64,000 nucleotides of DNA from Dermatemys mawii (lineage: Eukaryota > Chordata > Testudines > Dermatemydidae): positions 19,611,817-19,675,816 of the forward strand of contig ML677373.1 of the NCBI GenBank assembly GCA_007922305.1, read 5' to 3'. Position 1 is the first letter of the stretch. Every line of letters begins with the position of its first letter. A program made the position numbers and the translations under genes. The notes beneath the pieces are model-generated. The model did no database searches, was not told the DNA's origin, and saw only the letters and a program-made list of their open reading frames with translations. Positions 12,338 through 22,448 of this stretch are shown one piece after another.

Positions 12338-13365
12338 AAAGCTCCACTTCCTGATAATTTATTTCTTCTAGCACGATTGCCTGTAATTGCGCAAACTGTC
12401 AATCTGTGTTAAGGAGTTAGTATTTTATGGCATCAAAGCCCCTGTTAATTTTGTATATAGTTGCAATGACACCACTAGTTAAAAGCAGCTATGAGTGAAG
12501 TTCAAAAACTTCTATGATTGAGTTCAAAGGCTTCACCAAAGATTATGTGGATTTATCCAAACCCCACACAGAGTCTAAATCCGAGTGGAATTTTCACAAA
12601 ATCAGGCTTTTTTGAATGATTCCCAGCGCATCCCGTGTGTGCCTAGGCCAGAAATAATGAAAGAACAGTCTTCCGTTTTCTCAGCTGTCAGGTCAGTAGA
12701 GTCAATTCCCAGAAACTCTGAGCAACATTGGTCTGAAGTTCTGTGACTCTGAGCAAAAAGCATCAAAACCCCAGCACCAATTAGGATACAAACAGTAGAC
12801 AGTTCTGCACAACTAAAGATTTCCCAAGAGGAAACAGAAGTTACCAGAAGATTAAATGAAATGCTCCACCCCAGCTACAAGGTAATGAGGTGGTAAAAGC
12901 AGCTACAAGGAGCACTCAATCAGTGGGCCAGGAACCTCATTGTCAGGTAATTGTGCAGTGTGTGCTTTCTCTCTTTTTTAATTCCAATTAATAGTATCAA
13001 AGTTGAGAGGTGGGTCCCATTAGCCAGACATGAAAGCTCACCCCAAAGATGGAGCGCTGATAGTAGCCAGCAGAGCAAGCCTGACCGCTTTGTCATGAGT
13101 CTTTTGGGAACCCTCAAGGAAATGGTTTTGAAATTCTAATCCTCCACTGATAGTGCAGTCAGCACCAATTTGCAACATACCCAGAGAAGCCAAATTAATC
13201 AACAGTTTTTACAAACTACTGTATCCCTGGGAACTCCATGGAGTGAAAGTTTGATTTCATTTTTTCTTTCTTTCTCTCCCCTATCTCTTCCGATGTGAGG
13301 CAGGGTAGAGGAAGCCAGTTGTATCCCCGCATTTAACATCTCACTCCCCTCCTCACCATCCTCCA

Positions 13366-13489
13366 TAGGATGACCAGCTGTCCCGATTTTGTAGGGACAG
13401 CCCCAATATTTGGGATTTTGTCTTATATAGATACCTATTACCCCCCAGCCCCTCTCCTGATTTTTCACACTTGCTATCTGGTCACCCTA
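13366..13489 (+). mobile_element. ~120-bp hAT-like MITE 'gggtgaccag', copy A
   Basis: Terminal inverted repeats taggatgaccag and ctggtcaccc ta enclose the family body (gtcccgatttt...gtaggga...gtcttatata...cctattacc). No clear target duplication remains in this copy. Confidence 0.85.
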
Positions 13490-13562
13490 TCTGCTTTCAG
13501 CAACTCTGTGCACTAGGGGCCTGATCCAAAACTCTGTGAAGTCAGTGAGACACTTTCCATTG

Positions 13563-13572
13563 NNNNNNNNNN
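13563..13572. other. Assembly gap (10 N)
   Basis: Ten unknown bases. The true gap length may differ from ten, so distances across this point are uncertain. Confidence 0.99.
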
Positions 13573-13744
13573 AAGCAAACTCTATCTTGTAGATAATCTG
13601 AGCACTATACCCAAATTTACAGACACTCTTTTCTCAACCTATGTATTACATAATTTTTTTACATTAGCTTTAATCAAAACTTTTGTTCTGAGCCTAGTAG
13701 TGGGCTGTTGAAGTTAGCTCTGGGAGAGAGAGGAGCCAGATAAT

Positions 13745-14004
13745 GGCTTTGTCTACACTACAAATGATTTGCTAGTATAGCTATACCAGCAGACCCCTCT
13801 AGTGTAGACTCAGCTTATGCCAACAGATGGAGTTTCCTGTCAGCATAGTAACACCTCTTCCCCAAACATTATTAGCTATGCTGACAGAAGCACTCTTCCA
13901 TCAACATAGCTGTGTCTACATTGGGGAGTTTTGTGTAGCTGTGGCCTCTGGGGGGGATGGTTTTTTTCACTTCCCAACAAAACATTATAATGTAGACCTG
14001 GCCC
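13745..14004. mobile_element. TIR element with 'gtctacact' ends and repeated inner palindromes
   Basis: Ends ggctttgtctacactac and (complement) ggccaggtctacattata. The interior has several short palindromic 'gctatgctgaca' / 'gtcagcatag' units. Non-coding. Confidence 0.75.
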
Positions 14005-14055
14005 GAGGCGGCTTAAAACTATCCTTCTAACTTTAAAATGTCACCTCTCCAGCAG

Positions 14056-14283
14056 AAGTGACAAAGAGCCCTGTGGCACCTTAAAGACTAACTAAAGTAT
14101 TGAAACATAATTTTCGTGGGCTAATACCCACTTCGTCGGATGCTAATGCCCACTTCGTCGCATCCGATGAAGTGGGCATTAGCCCACAAAAGCTTATGCT
14201 TCAATACTTTAGTTAGTCTTTAAGTGCCACAGGGCTCTTTGTCACTTCTGCAATTCCAGACTAATTCGGCTACCTCTCTGATT
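14056..14283 (-). mobile_element. SINE with a fold-back copy, flanked by target-site duplication
   Basis: On the minus strand the SINE head (atcagagaggtagccgaatt, from 14,283) is followed by the body with 'acaaagagccctgtggcac' and 'cccacttcatcggatg'. An inverted copy of the body then runs back to 14,056. The arms 14,053-14,142 and 14,161-14,250 are complementary with few mismatches. The 11-bp repeat ctctccagcag at 14,045-14,055 and 14,284-14,294 marks the whole block as one insertion. Confidence 0.85.
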
Positions 14284-14294
14284 CTCTCCAGCAG

Positions 14295-17200
14295 AGTGAT
14301 TTCCAGTGAACAATACTGAGCCCTTGTAAAACGTATAGTTAAAATGTTAAGGCCCCAGGACTGTATTGGCTTTGTGAATATACATAGTGGACATACCATG
14401 CAATCTCCCTTATTGTCCTCTTTGTTTGGCTTCATTCTCACTTGCATACTGTGACGGTATTCTGTCATAAAAGTCACACAAACACTGTGTTGCACAAAGG
14501 AATCATATTTACAACCCTCCACTCCTCGTCACACAAGCCCAAGGTAATGCTGACGTTTCCTTCATGCCAGGCAGATCCTTTCACCTTTCCCTCCAAAGAA
14601 GAAAAGCGAATTCACTGAAATGGCATGTATTTCGCTCCAGCGTTCATCAAATCTTGCCTGCTGCTTTCTGTTCTAAGCACACGCGCCTCTAACTCTATTC
14701 TAAGCACATGCGCCTCTATCCTTCTGGCTGGTATCAGACACAGGAATGCACACCCCTATAACAACACTGCTTTCTGTTTAGCTGGGAGTCACATATGCCC
14801 CATAGTGGCGTCTCTTCTGTGACTGTATTTAAACAGCATTAAAACCAGGTGACCAAAACAAATCATATAAAGGAGAAGACTGCCATGGAACAATATACAA
14901 CCACTCCTTCTGCTCTAGCCTGTTACAGATGTGCCTGGCTGGTCCAGTCCCTACTGGCCAAGTATCCGTATCACAGAACCCATCATCACAAACCAGCCCT
15001 CCTGCTATTGAAATCTCAGAGCAGAGAATGGGGATTTGAAACTGAACTGCACTCTGAGCCACAGAGCAGGGTCTTGGGAGGAAGCTTACACTGCCTCTGT
15101 CCTTGCTGGACCTCTGTTTCCAGGGCCATCAGCCTCAGCACTTCTATTTTATAACCCGCTTTTAGAAAACACCCCTTTTCACATTTTGTTAAGCCATTCA
15201 TTAGGGTTAGCATGTCCCTTGGCACCTCCTTTGGAGCCATTCTGCAGATCTTTTACATGATACTTCCTGACAGATCTTTTGGAGCCATAAACTAGCCTAT
15301 TCACCAGCAGTCTTGTTACAGTTTGAAATACAAATACTCTGGGGTTTATAAAATAAGCACCTGCAGAATCATGGGTTCTCCTTCTCCCTCACCTCATAAC
15401 AATAAAAGCGGGGACTGTTTGGCAGCCAGAAAAGAGAAGATAACAGGATGAGCTGGCTTGAATCTCAAGGGGCACCTTTGGCCCCCAATTCAGCAGTGCA
15501 CTTGTCCACACACTTAACCTTAAGGCCGTGCATAAATCCATCCTATTCGGCAAAGCTCTTAGCTATGTGCTTAAGTCCTTCGCTGAAATGGGACCTTAGA
15601 TGGATGCTGAACCTAGTGCTGAATTTTATGACTGGCACCCTGCCTTTAAATGAGGATACACCAGAGCCTGTATATACGCCCAACATTTCTCTCTCAAAGT
15701 TAAATGGATCCTCCTCCAGATAACCACATTCTACAGATCTATAGCATATTCCCTCCTGGGAGAGCCGAAAGCGCATAGCAAACTATGTACATACAGACTG
15801 TAGAGCGCAAGCTCACTGAGATCTAGGCGGCTACCCGCGAACGCCCAAGAGGTGTCACAACCATCGGAAGCTTCACAGGCTGGAGATCCTGGGAGGGCCT
15901 CAGAGAATGGTGGACTGGAAGACTGAGTAGGACGCAGCTCAGGGGGAGTAGCTACTGGTCCGGTCATAGGACCATGAACTAAGTCAGTGTGTTTTGGCGG
16001 CTCCCCGCTGACCCAGTAGTGAGTACACTTGCCACTGACAGGACCCTGGGCTGGGACCCCGTGGAGTAAGAAGAGCCCAATTCCCCTACCCTGGCCACCA
16101 CCGCCCTTGGAGATAGCCCATCCCCCTCTAGCCATTAGGCCAACAGTCTGACAAGAGAGGGCAACCATATTGACTTTGACATTAGGCCACACAGCCCTGT
16201 GAGGAATGGGAGCCCTATTGACTGTGGCCACTAGGCTTTACTCCCCTGAGGCTACAGGTGGTCAGGTGGACTTAGCCAAGGGACTATAACATCCCTTTCC
16301 CCTCCCAAAAGGGACATACAATGGGAAATACTTACCCCACAACCAGGCCCCTTCTCAAAGATCCCATCTCTTAGCAATGTAATGTACTGTTGGGATGCCC
16401 AGGATTTTCCCACAACTGAGGACTAATCCTGCAATCAGTCAATGAGAAGCCACACAGGTGGGAACAACATCACTGATACATGTATTGATAGGACTGGATT
16501 CGTGGTTTGGTTTTGCCTGTATGCTGATGGGATCAAACTGTGTTTAACTTTTTATAGAGAACCGATAGAGGCTGTAGCACATCTTCCCTAACGTATCAGT
16601 TCTACAGTTTGGTCACATCTCCACAGGCAACACCAAACCATGTTATAAATTTGATGCACACAATCTTGTAATGTGTGGCCTAAGACAGTTGCAGCTGTAG
16701 TGTAGATGGGACCTCTGAGGCAGCATTCACAGTGTTAAGCAGATTGACTAAACCCATCACTGCCAGGCACGTTTGCCCTACTGAAAAGAGTGAAACAACT
16801 AGCAAGTTGGCATGAGGCCATCTTAACAGATGGGTTTGAGGAGCCAGAGACCATGTGTGAGCATTAAATGTGTTCGTTGGGGGTAGGATTCCCATCTGGA
16901 AATGTCCAAATGGCTGCCCACCTTAGGCTGACATGCCTAAGGATACAGAGTTGTGCCTAATTCATCTCTGGCCTGGGCTGCTTTTCAGACTTAAAAGCTA
17001 GCTCCTTCAGCTGGGGATGGAAAGTTCTCTGGTCTGGTTCTCTGAAAGGCGCAGATTTTTACTGAAAAGTATTTGCTTGGTTATTAAACCTATATTAGAG
17101 TAGGATGTGATCTGCGGCGGGATTTGGAACTGTAAGGCCCCTGCCTCACACTGCTGCTGCTGCAGAAGATGCTGGTTTTCAGCCAGATGGTCATTGTGTG

Positions 17201-17407
17201 GAACATGTCTGAGAAATGCCAAACTGAAATTGAAAACCTTATTCTGAAACGCAAGGAGTAGGAGCTTTCAGCGTGCCAGCTGCAGAGCAGACTGGAAGTA
17301 CAGGTCTTCAACTTTCTTTGAACTTACAACAATAATCCCTAAGTAAATTAGAATGGTAATTGGAATTTAACACATATAAAGACAGTGGAATATCCCCCAA
17401 GGGAAGT
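14295..17407. other. Unassigned stretch, partly GC-rich
   Basis: About 3.1 kb with no recognised gene. A 27-bp period duplication occurs at 14,671-14,717 ('ttctaagcacacgcgcctct' and 'ttctaagcacatgcgcctct'). The palindromic repeat at 15,479 lies here. The 166-codon minus-strand ORF at 15,731-16,231 has no recognisable domain and low-complexity Gly/Pro content, so it is not called. Some of this may be an old retroelement I cannot name. Confidence 0.5.
15479..15597. repeat. Short palindromic repeat, same family
   Basis: 'cccaattcagcagtgcactt' at the left and 'gtgcttaagtccttcgctgaaatggg' type sequence at the right are inverted partners. Confidence 0.5.
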
Positions 17408-17947
17408 GATAGAATCTTAGATTCATAGATTTTTAAACCAAAAAGGGATCATTGTGAACGTCTAAGCTGACCTCCTGCATAACACAGGACATAGAACTTT
17501 CCTGTATTAATTCCTGTTTCAAGTCCATTATCTTTTTTAAATTGCCATGATGGAGAATCCACAACTCCCACTAAGTTGTTCCAATTGTTAATTACCCTCA
17601 TGGTTGAAAATGTGCACCTTATTTCTAGTCCTATTTTGTCTAGCTTCAACTTCCAGCCATTGGATCTTGTTATACCTTTGTCTGCTATATTGAAGAGTCC
17701 TCTATTGTTTATAAGAACCTACAGAGGAATCAGAAATTAGACTGTGATCAAATCATCCCTTAACATTCCCTTTGATAAATTAACTAGAATGAGCTCTTTG
17801 AGTCTCTCACAATGTAAAGCATGCTTTCCAATCTTTTAATTATATTTGTGACTCTTCTCTGAACTCTTTCTAGTTTTTCAACATCTTTCTTGCATTGCGG
17901 ATACCAGAACTGACCAACGAATTCCAGGAGTAGTCACACCAGTGTCA
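17408..17947 (-). mobile_element. Old CR1 LINE on the minus strand, 3' part (split by an insertion)
   Basis: Reads as the complement of a CR1 3' end: it begins near 'gattcatagattttt', then 'gacctcctgcataacacaggacatagaac', and continues through the complement of the C-terminal coding region. The element is interrupted at about 17,947 by a younger + strand CR1 and resumes at about 18,569. Confidence 0.85.
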
Positions 17948-18568
17948 GTGTAATGCTGTTGCAAAAAAAAAAAAAAAAAGAAAGAGCAAACAGCAAACAT
18001 CATTCTGGGATGTATTAATATTGTGTTGTGAGCAAGACACGAGAAGTAATTCTTCCTCTTTACTCTGCACTGATTAGACCTCAGCTGGAGTGTTGTGTCC
18101 AGTTTGGGTGCCACATTTCAAGAAAGATGGGGCACATTGGAAAAAGTCCAGAGAAGAGCAACAAAAATTATTAAAAGTTTTGAAAACATGACTTATAAGG
18201 GAAGATTGAAAAAACTGGGTTTCTTTAGTCTGGAGAAGAGAAGACTGAGAGGGGACATAACCATTTTAAAGTACATAAAATGTTGTTACAAGGAGGAGGG
18301 AGAAAAACTATTCTTCTTAACCTCTGAAGATAGGACAAGAAGCAATGGGCTTAAATTGCAGCAAAGGAGGTTTAGGTTGGACATTAGGAAAAACTTCCTA
18401 ACTGTTAGGGTGATTAAGCTCTGGAATAAATTGACCACCATTGTAGATTTTTTAGAGCAGGTTAGACAAAAACCTTTCAAGGATGCTCTACAGAAGAGTC
18501 CTGCCATGAGTACAGGGGACTGGACTAGATGACTTCTCAAGGTCCCTTCCAGTCCTATGATTCTATGA
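17948..18568 (+). mobile_element. Younger CR1 LINE inserted into the older one
   Basis: A 5'-truncated CR1 on the + strand, ending in cctatgattctatga at about 18,567. It contains an A-run at 17,963-17,979 and an open frame at 18,095-18,532 (145 codons; motifs [35 protein letters not shown]) from the polyprotein C-terminus. The two sides of the older minus-strand CR1 join across it in the expected order ('accagtgtca' to 'aatacagag'), which proves the nesting. Confidence 0.88.
18095..18532 (+). pseudogene. Remnant CR1 polyprotein C-terminus
   Basis: A 145-codon open frame inside the inserted CR1, carrying the conserved C-terminal motifs [20 protein letters not shown] and RLDIRKNFL. It has no catalytic domain. 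The internal methionine is not a true start. Confidence 0.75.
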
Positions 18569-19562
18569 AATACAGAGATAATATAACCTCAACTCTTACT
18601 CAATCTTCCCATTTACACATTCAAAGCTCACATTAGCCCTTTTAGCCACATCCTCACATTGGGAGTGGCACTTATGTTCAGCTGATTTCTACCATGACAG
18701 ACCCCCCACCCCCAAGACTCTTTCAGTCACTGTTTCCCAGAATAGAGTTCCCTAGTCTGTTTGGATTCCCTACATTCTTTGTTCCTAGATGTATGACCTC
18801 ACCTTTGGCCACATTGAGACACACATGGTTTGCTTGCGCCCAGCTTACCACGTTGGACTGTATCCAGGACTGTCCTCTTCATTATTTACCACTCCCCCAC
18901 TCTTTGTGTCATCTGCCAACTTTGAGTGATTGTTTTCTTCCATTTGATTCCCGATTCACCGTTTCATTTTGATATGCCTCAGTCATCTAAAGCCATTTAA
19001 TATGTGCCATATAGATTTTGTAGTATTCTAGTTTTTTAGTCAAAATGTCATTCCGTTGCAACTCAAAAGCCTTACAGACATCTTAATTTATTTTTATCAA
19101 CACCATTATGTGTGATCTCACAAAAGATTATATAAAATTGGTTTGACAAGAGCTGTTTTCCACAAGCCCATGCTGATCACATTATATTGCCCTCCTTTAA
19201 ATGTTAATGGAGTCCCATATAAGCCATATCATTACTTTCCTAAATTTGGGAAACTACTCAAGTCAACCTGTTTACCCTTTTTAAAGATTGGTACATTAGC
19301 TTTCTTTACTCCTTTGTCCTTTGTCCTTTACTCCTATGTCCTTTGTCTTTACTCCATGTCATTACTTTCCTAAATTTGGGAAACTACTCAAGTCAACCTG
19401 TTTACCCTTTTTAAAGATTGGTACATTAGCTTTCTTTACTCCTTTGGAACGTCCACAGCATTAGTGGTCCACAGACCTCCTCAGCCAGCTCTTTGGATGC
19501 AAATTATCTGGACTGATTTTAAGAGGACTAACTTTAATAGCTTATGTTCTGCATCCTCCTTA
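18569..19562 (-). mobile_element. Old CR1 LINE on the minus strand, 5'-ward part
   Basis: Continuation of the split CR1. On the minus strand it carries a decayed reverse-transcriptase box: 18,906-18,922 reads KLADDT in complement, where the family has FADD. Several frameshifts and small deletions are present. It contains the 88-bp internal duplication described separately and ends where the 'ggccagatctacact' element begins. Confidence 0.85.
19229..19446. repeat. 88-bp perfect direct duplication inside the CR1
   Basis: Positions 19,229-19,316 and 19,359-19,446 are identical over 88 bp, by direct reading. They are separated by a 42-bp spacer built from variants of 'tttactcctttgtcc'. The host CR1 is old and decayed, so the duplication is much younger than the element. 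Confidence 0.92.
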
Positions 19563-19773
19563 GGCCAGATCTACACTATCAACGTACATCAGTTAAGTAC
19601 TTACACCAATCTAGTCCCTCCTGTAGACAGCACTATGCTGATGAGAGGGCTTCTCCTGTCAACATAGCTACCGCCCCTCCTGGACATATATTAACTATGC
19701 CGATGGGAGAAGCTCTCCCATTGACATAGTAACGTCTTCACTGAAGCATTATGGCAGTGCAGTGTTTTTTCCC
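19563..19773. mobile_element. TIR element, right end lost
   Basis: Starts ggccagatctacactatc directly at the edge of the old CR1. It contains the family's 'gtagacagcactatg', 'cttctcctgtcaacatagctaccgc' and 'gtcttcactgaagc' blocks. The right inverted end is not seen. Confidence 0.7.
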
Positions 19774-19988
19774 CACATACATAACAGAAATGTTTATTAA
19801 GCACTTCTTTTCTATTATTATTAACAATTCTAACCATTTTTATCTGGTAATCGACCAATACCATTGTTCTTTTTGTTACTGATATACTTAAAAAACTCCC
19901 TCTTACTTGTAGATTTCTCCTTGTGTTCTCCTTCTTCCCTTGTCAATTTTCTACGTTTACCTTCTAATTTATATTCATTGGTATCATT

Positions 19989-20040
19989 TGTGTGTGTGTG
20001 TATGTATATATGTATGTATGTGTATATATATATATATGTA
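19989..20040. repeat. (TG)/(TA) microsatellite
   Basis: Alternating purine-pyrimidine run, TG then TATG then TA units, ending next to the TA-flanked TIR element. Confidence 0.95.
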
Positions 20041-20048
20041 AAAATGTA

Positions 20049-20265
20049 CAGGCATGTCACGTCTTAGGTGCATTTAACTTACACGATTTCCGCTTTACGC
20101 GGTTGGCAAAAAAAAAAAAAAAGAAAGGGGAAATTTTTTTAAAAAACTTTCTGTAGGGGCCGCGATTTCACCCGCCATTGAAGTCAATGGGTTCTGGCTA
20201 TACGCGGTTTCCGCTTTACTTGGTAACCGTGGAACGGAACTCTTGAGCAAGACGCGACATGCCTG
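20049..20265. mobile_element. 217-bp TIR element with TA flanks
   Basis: Inverted ends caggcatgtcacgtctta and (complement) caggcatgtcgcgtctt, flanked on both sides by TA (20,047-20,048; 20,266-20,267), the target of Tc1/mariner-type elements. The interior carries repeated 'tttccgctttac' motifs and an A-run. No transposase is present. Confidence 0.8.
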
Positions 20266-20850
20266 TATTGCTGCTTTCACATTCAGTTTAAGATGGGCTG
20301 TTTTAAAGTCACTGTAACCTTGTATCTACATTGTGAGATTGATGCTTTTGGGTACCTACTAAAATGTTCCTAAACAGTTCCCAATTATCTTTCACATAGT
20401 TGAGTTTTGATTATTTCTCCCAGATGATTTGTCTCATAATTGTTTTCATTTGGCCATTTTAAAGCATCTGGTGTATATAGTACTCCTTTGCTTGGGACAA
20501 TTAAAACTAGATTGGAGATCAGAATCTAAAGCATATTGTAGGGGAAGAATTTCTCTCTGGGACTAGTTCAAAGTATGGTGAGTGATGCCATGGTGTCAGC
20601 CCAAGAACTGTGGTTAAAATATTGTTGAAATCACTTTCTATTGTAAATGTCAGCCAAGGGACTCCCTGCAGCTCTTTCTGTTGTTTATGCTCTGAAAGGT
20701 CACAGCCTTTGACCTTGCACCCAGCCTGGCTTTCTAACAGTGAATTCTTTCAGAGCAGGCATTGTTTACCAGTCAGCAGGTTAAAGCCTTTCCCCTACCC
20801 AGTGTGCATTTGAAGCTGTGTTTTCAAAACAGATACAGGTTTTGATGCCT

Positions 20851-20991
20851 AGTATCAGAGGGGTAGCCGTGTTAGTCTGGGTCTGCAAAAGCGACAGAAG
20901 CGACTTCATCTGATGAAGTGGGTCTTAGTCCGCGAAAGCTCATGATCCCTAAAATCTGTTAGTCTATAAGGTGCTACAAGACTCTTTGTAT
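20851..20991 (+). mobile_element. SINE with inverted body, flanked by target-site duplication
   Basis: The head 'gtatcagaggggtagccgtg' is in forward orientation; the body is inverted (complement of 'acaaagagtcttgtagcacc' ends at about 20,987). The 12-bp direct repeat gttttgatgcct flanks the block at 20,839-20,850 and 20,992-21,003, so the rearranged SINE sits in one target site. Confidence 0.88.
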
Positions 20992-22301
20992 GTTTTGATG
21001 CCTGTTGGGTACTTTTAGCTCTCAGATTTGAATGCCTTAAGGCCTCTTTGATAGAAACTCTTTAGAACTGAATGTTCTCCTGGAGTACAAACACCTTGGG
21101 TAATTAAGTGAGTGCAAGTATGAATGGGGAGATGGATAACGACACAAACAAACAAAACCTGTCAGCTGGATGGTTCTTGTTATATCTAAGAACTCGAGAA
21201 GGGACTGAACCCCAGGTTTGAATTCTCCTGAACTTTTGGCCTCAGTTCCGAGAAGTTCCTAGGCAAGTGCTTTGTGGGGTGTGGAATCGAGGTCTGCATT
21301 TCATGACTGACTCTGTCCCTCTCCAATGGGATAAGCGAAAACTCCTGAATCAAAGATGGCGCAGGATTTCAAAATCTGGCTCCAGATCCAAATTTTATAG
21401 CTCCTCTCTCTACGTCAGTCTATTTTGCCTGACATTGGCTAGATAGAGGAAAACTATGTCTTAAGGATAGGTCTTTCTATCTAGGACCACTTGATGTTGC
21501 CATTAGCTTTTTATTCCTATCCGCAAAAAAGTATTTGTGTTTAAGGTGAGAGTGTAGAGTTTAGAGAGAGCGCAATGCTGGGACTTCGTGAGCCCGCTGT
21601 TACACTCTCCTTTGGTTCTTTAATGTTCATATAAACTGTACACAGAGATAAGACTAACAGCCGTTCCACCCCATGCAAGCTGCTCCTCCCTAGCAATTCA
21701 CCATATGGTAATTCAGTTTTTCCCCCTGCCAAGCCATGTTTTATTGCTTATGTGAATAGGAAAAAACTAACTGTTATAAGTATATCAGAGAACCATGGCT
21801 TACGTCTGGTTGGTATTTAGGCTAAAACAGAATTCTCTGACGTGACTACAATTTTTATTGTGTTTATTTTTGCCTATATGGACAAGAGTTGCCTGCATTC
21901 TATAGTGTTTTACTCATTCATATTTCACACCCATCATTATTTCTGTACTGCAGACAGGGAGTATATTTTCAAAAATGCCTTAGTCACTTTGAATTTCAAT
22001 GAGATTTAGGCTCCTACCTCACTTGTGAAATTAGACTTAGGTGCTTTTGATCATTTCCCCACAGGCCTTGGCTTAAAGAAAGATACTATTAACCATTTGT
22101 CAACCTGGTTGTACTGACATGAGTTTACCACCTTGCTGTTGCCACATCTAAGGAGAAAATGTGGTACAGTATCATTTTCTAAAAAACATTTTCCAAATAA
22201 TATTATAGCAAAATTTTCATCCATATTACACACCACTACCAATGGTGTTACAACCATGTCCAGAGAATTTGGTGGAGCCCTGTGTAAGGAAGAGTCTATA
22301 G

Positions 22302-22448
22302 CAGAGGTGATTAAGCTGGGGGTCTTGATCACCCTGCCTTTCCCATATTGCTAAAGGGGAACAGAGTCCTAGCTAGATCCTGACTAGATGGGAAAAGGGT
22401 ACTGGGGGCGGGGGTGGTCCCTGGTATGGAAAAGGGTAAGGACCACTG
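22302..22448. mobile_element. 147-bp non-autonomous hAT element with 8-bp target duplication
   Basis: Imperfect inverted ends cagaggtgattaagct and (complement) cagtggtccttaccct. Flanking octamers gtctatag (22,294-22,301) and gtgtatag (22,449-22,456) match at seven of eight positions. It is a different family from the gggtgaccag MITE and has no coding capacity. Confidence 0.8.

Noticed and set aside
14440..15330. Possible LTR or other retroelement
   Set aside because: Some composition features suggested it, but no paired LTRs, primer-binding site or polypurine tract could be identified.
15731..16231. 166-codon minus-strand ORF
   Set aside because: No recognisable domain, Gly/Pro-rich low-complexity content, no splice or promoter context. 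It lies in a GC-richer stretch where long chance ORFs are expected.
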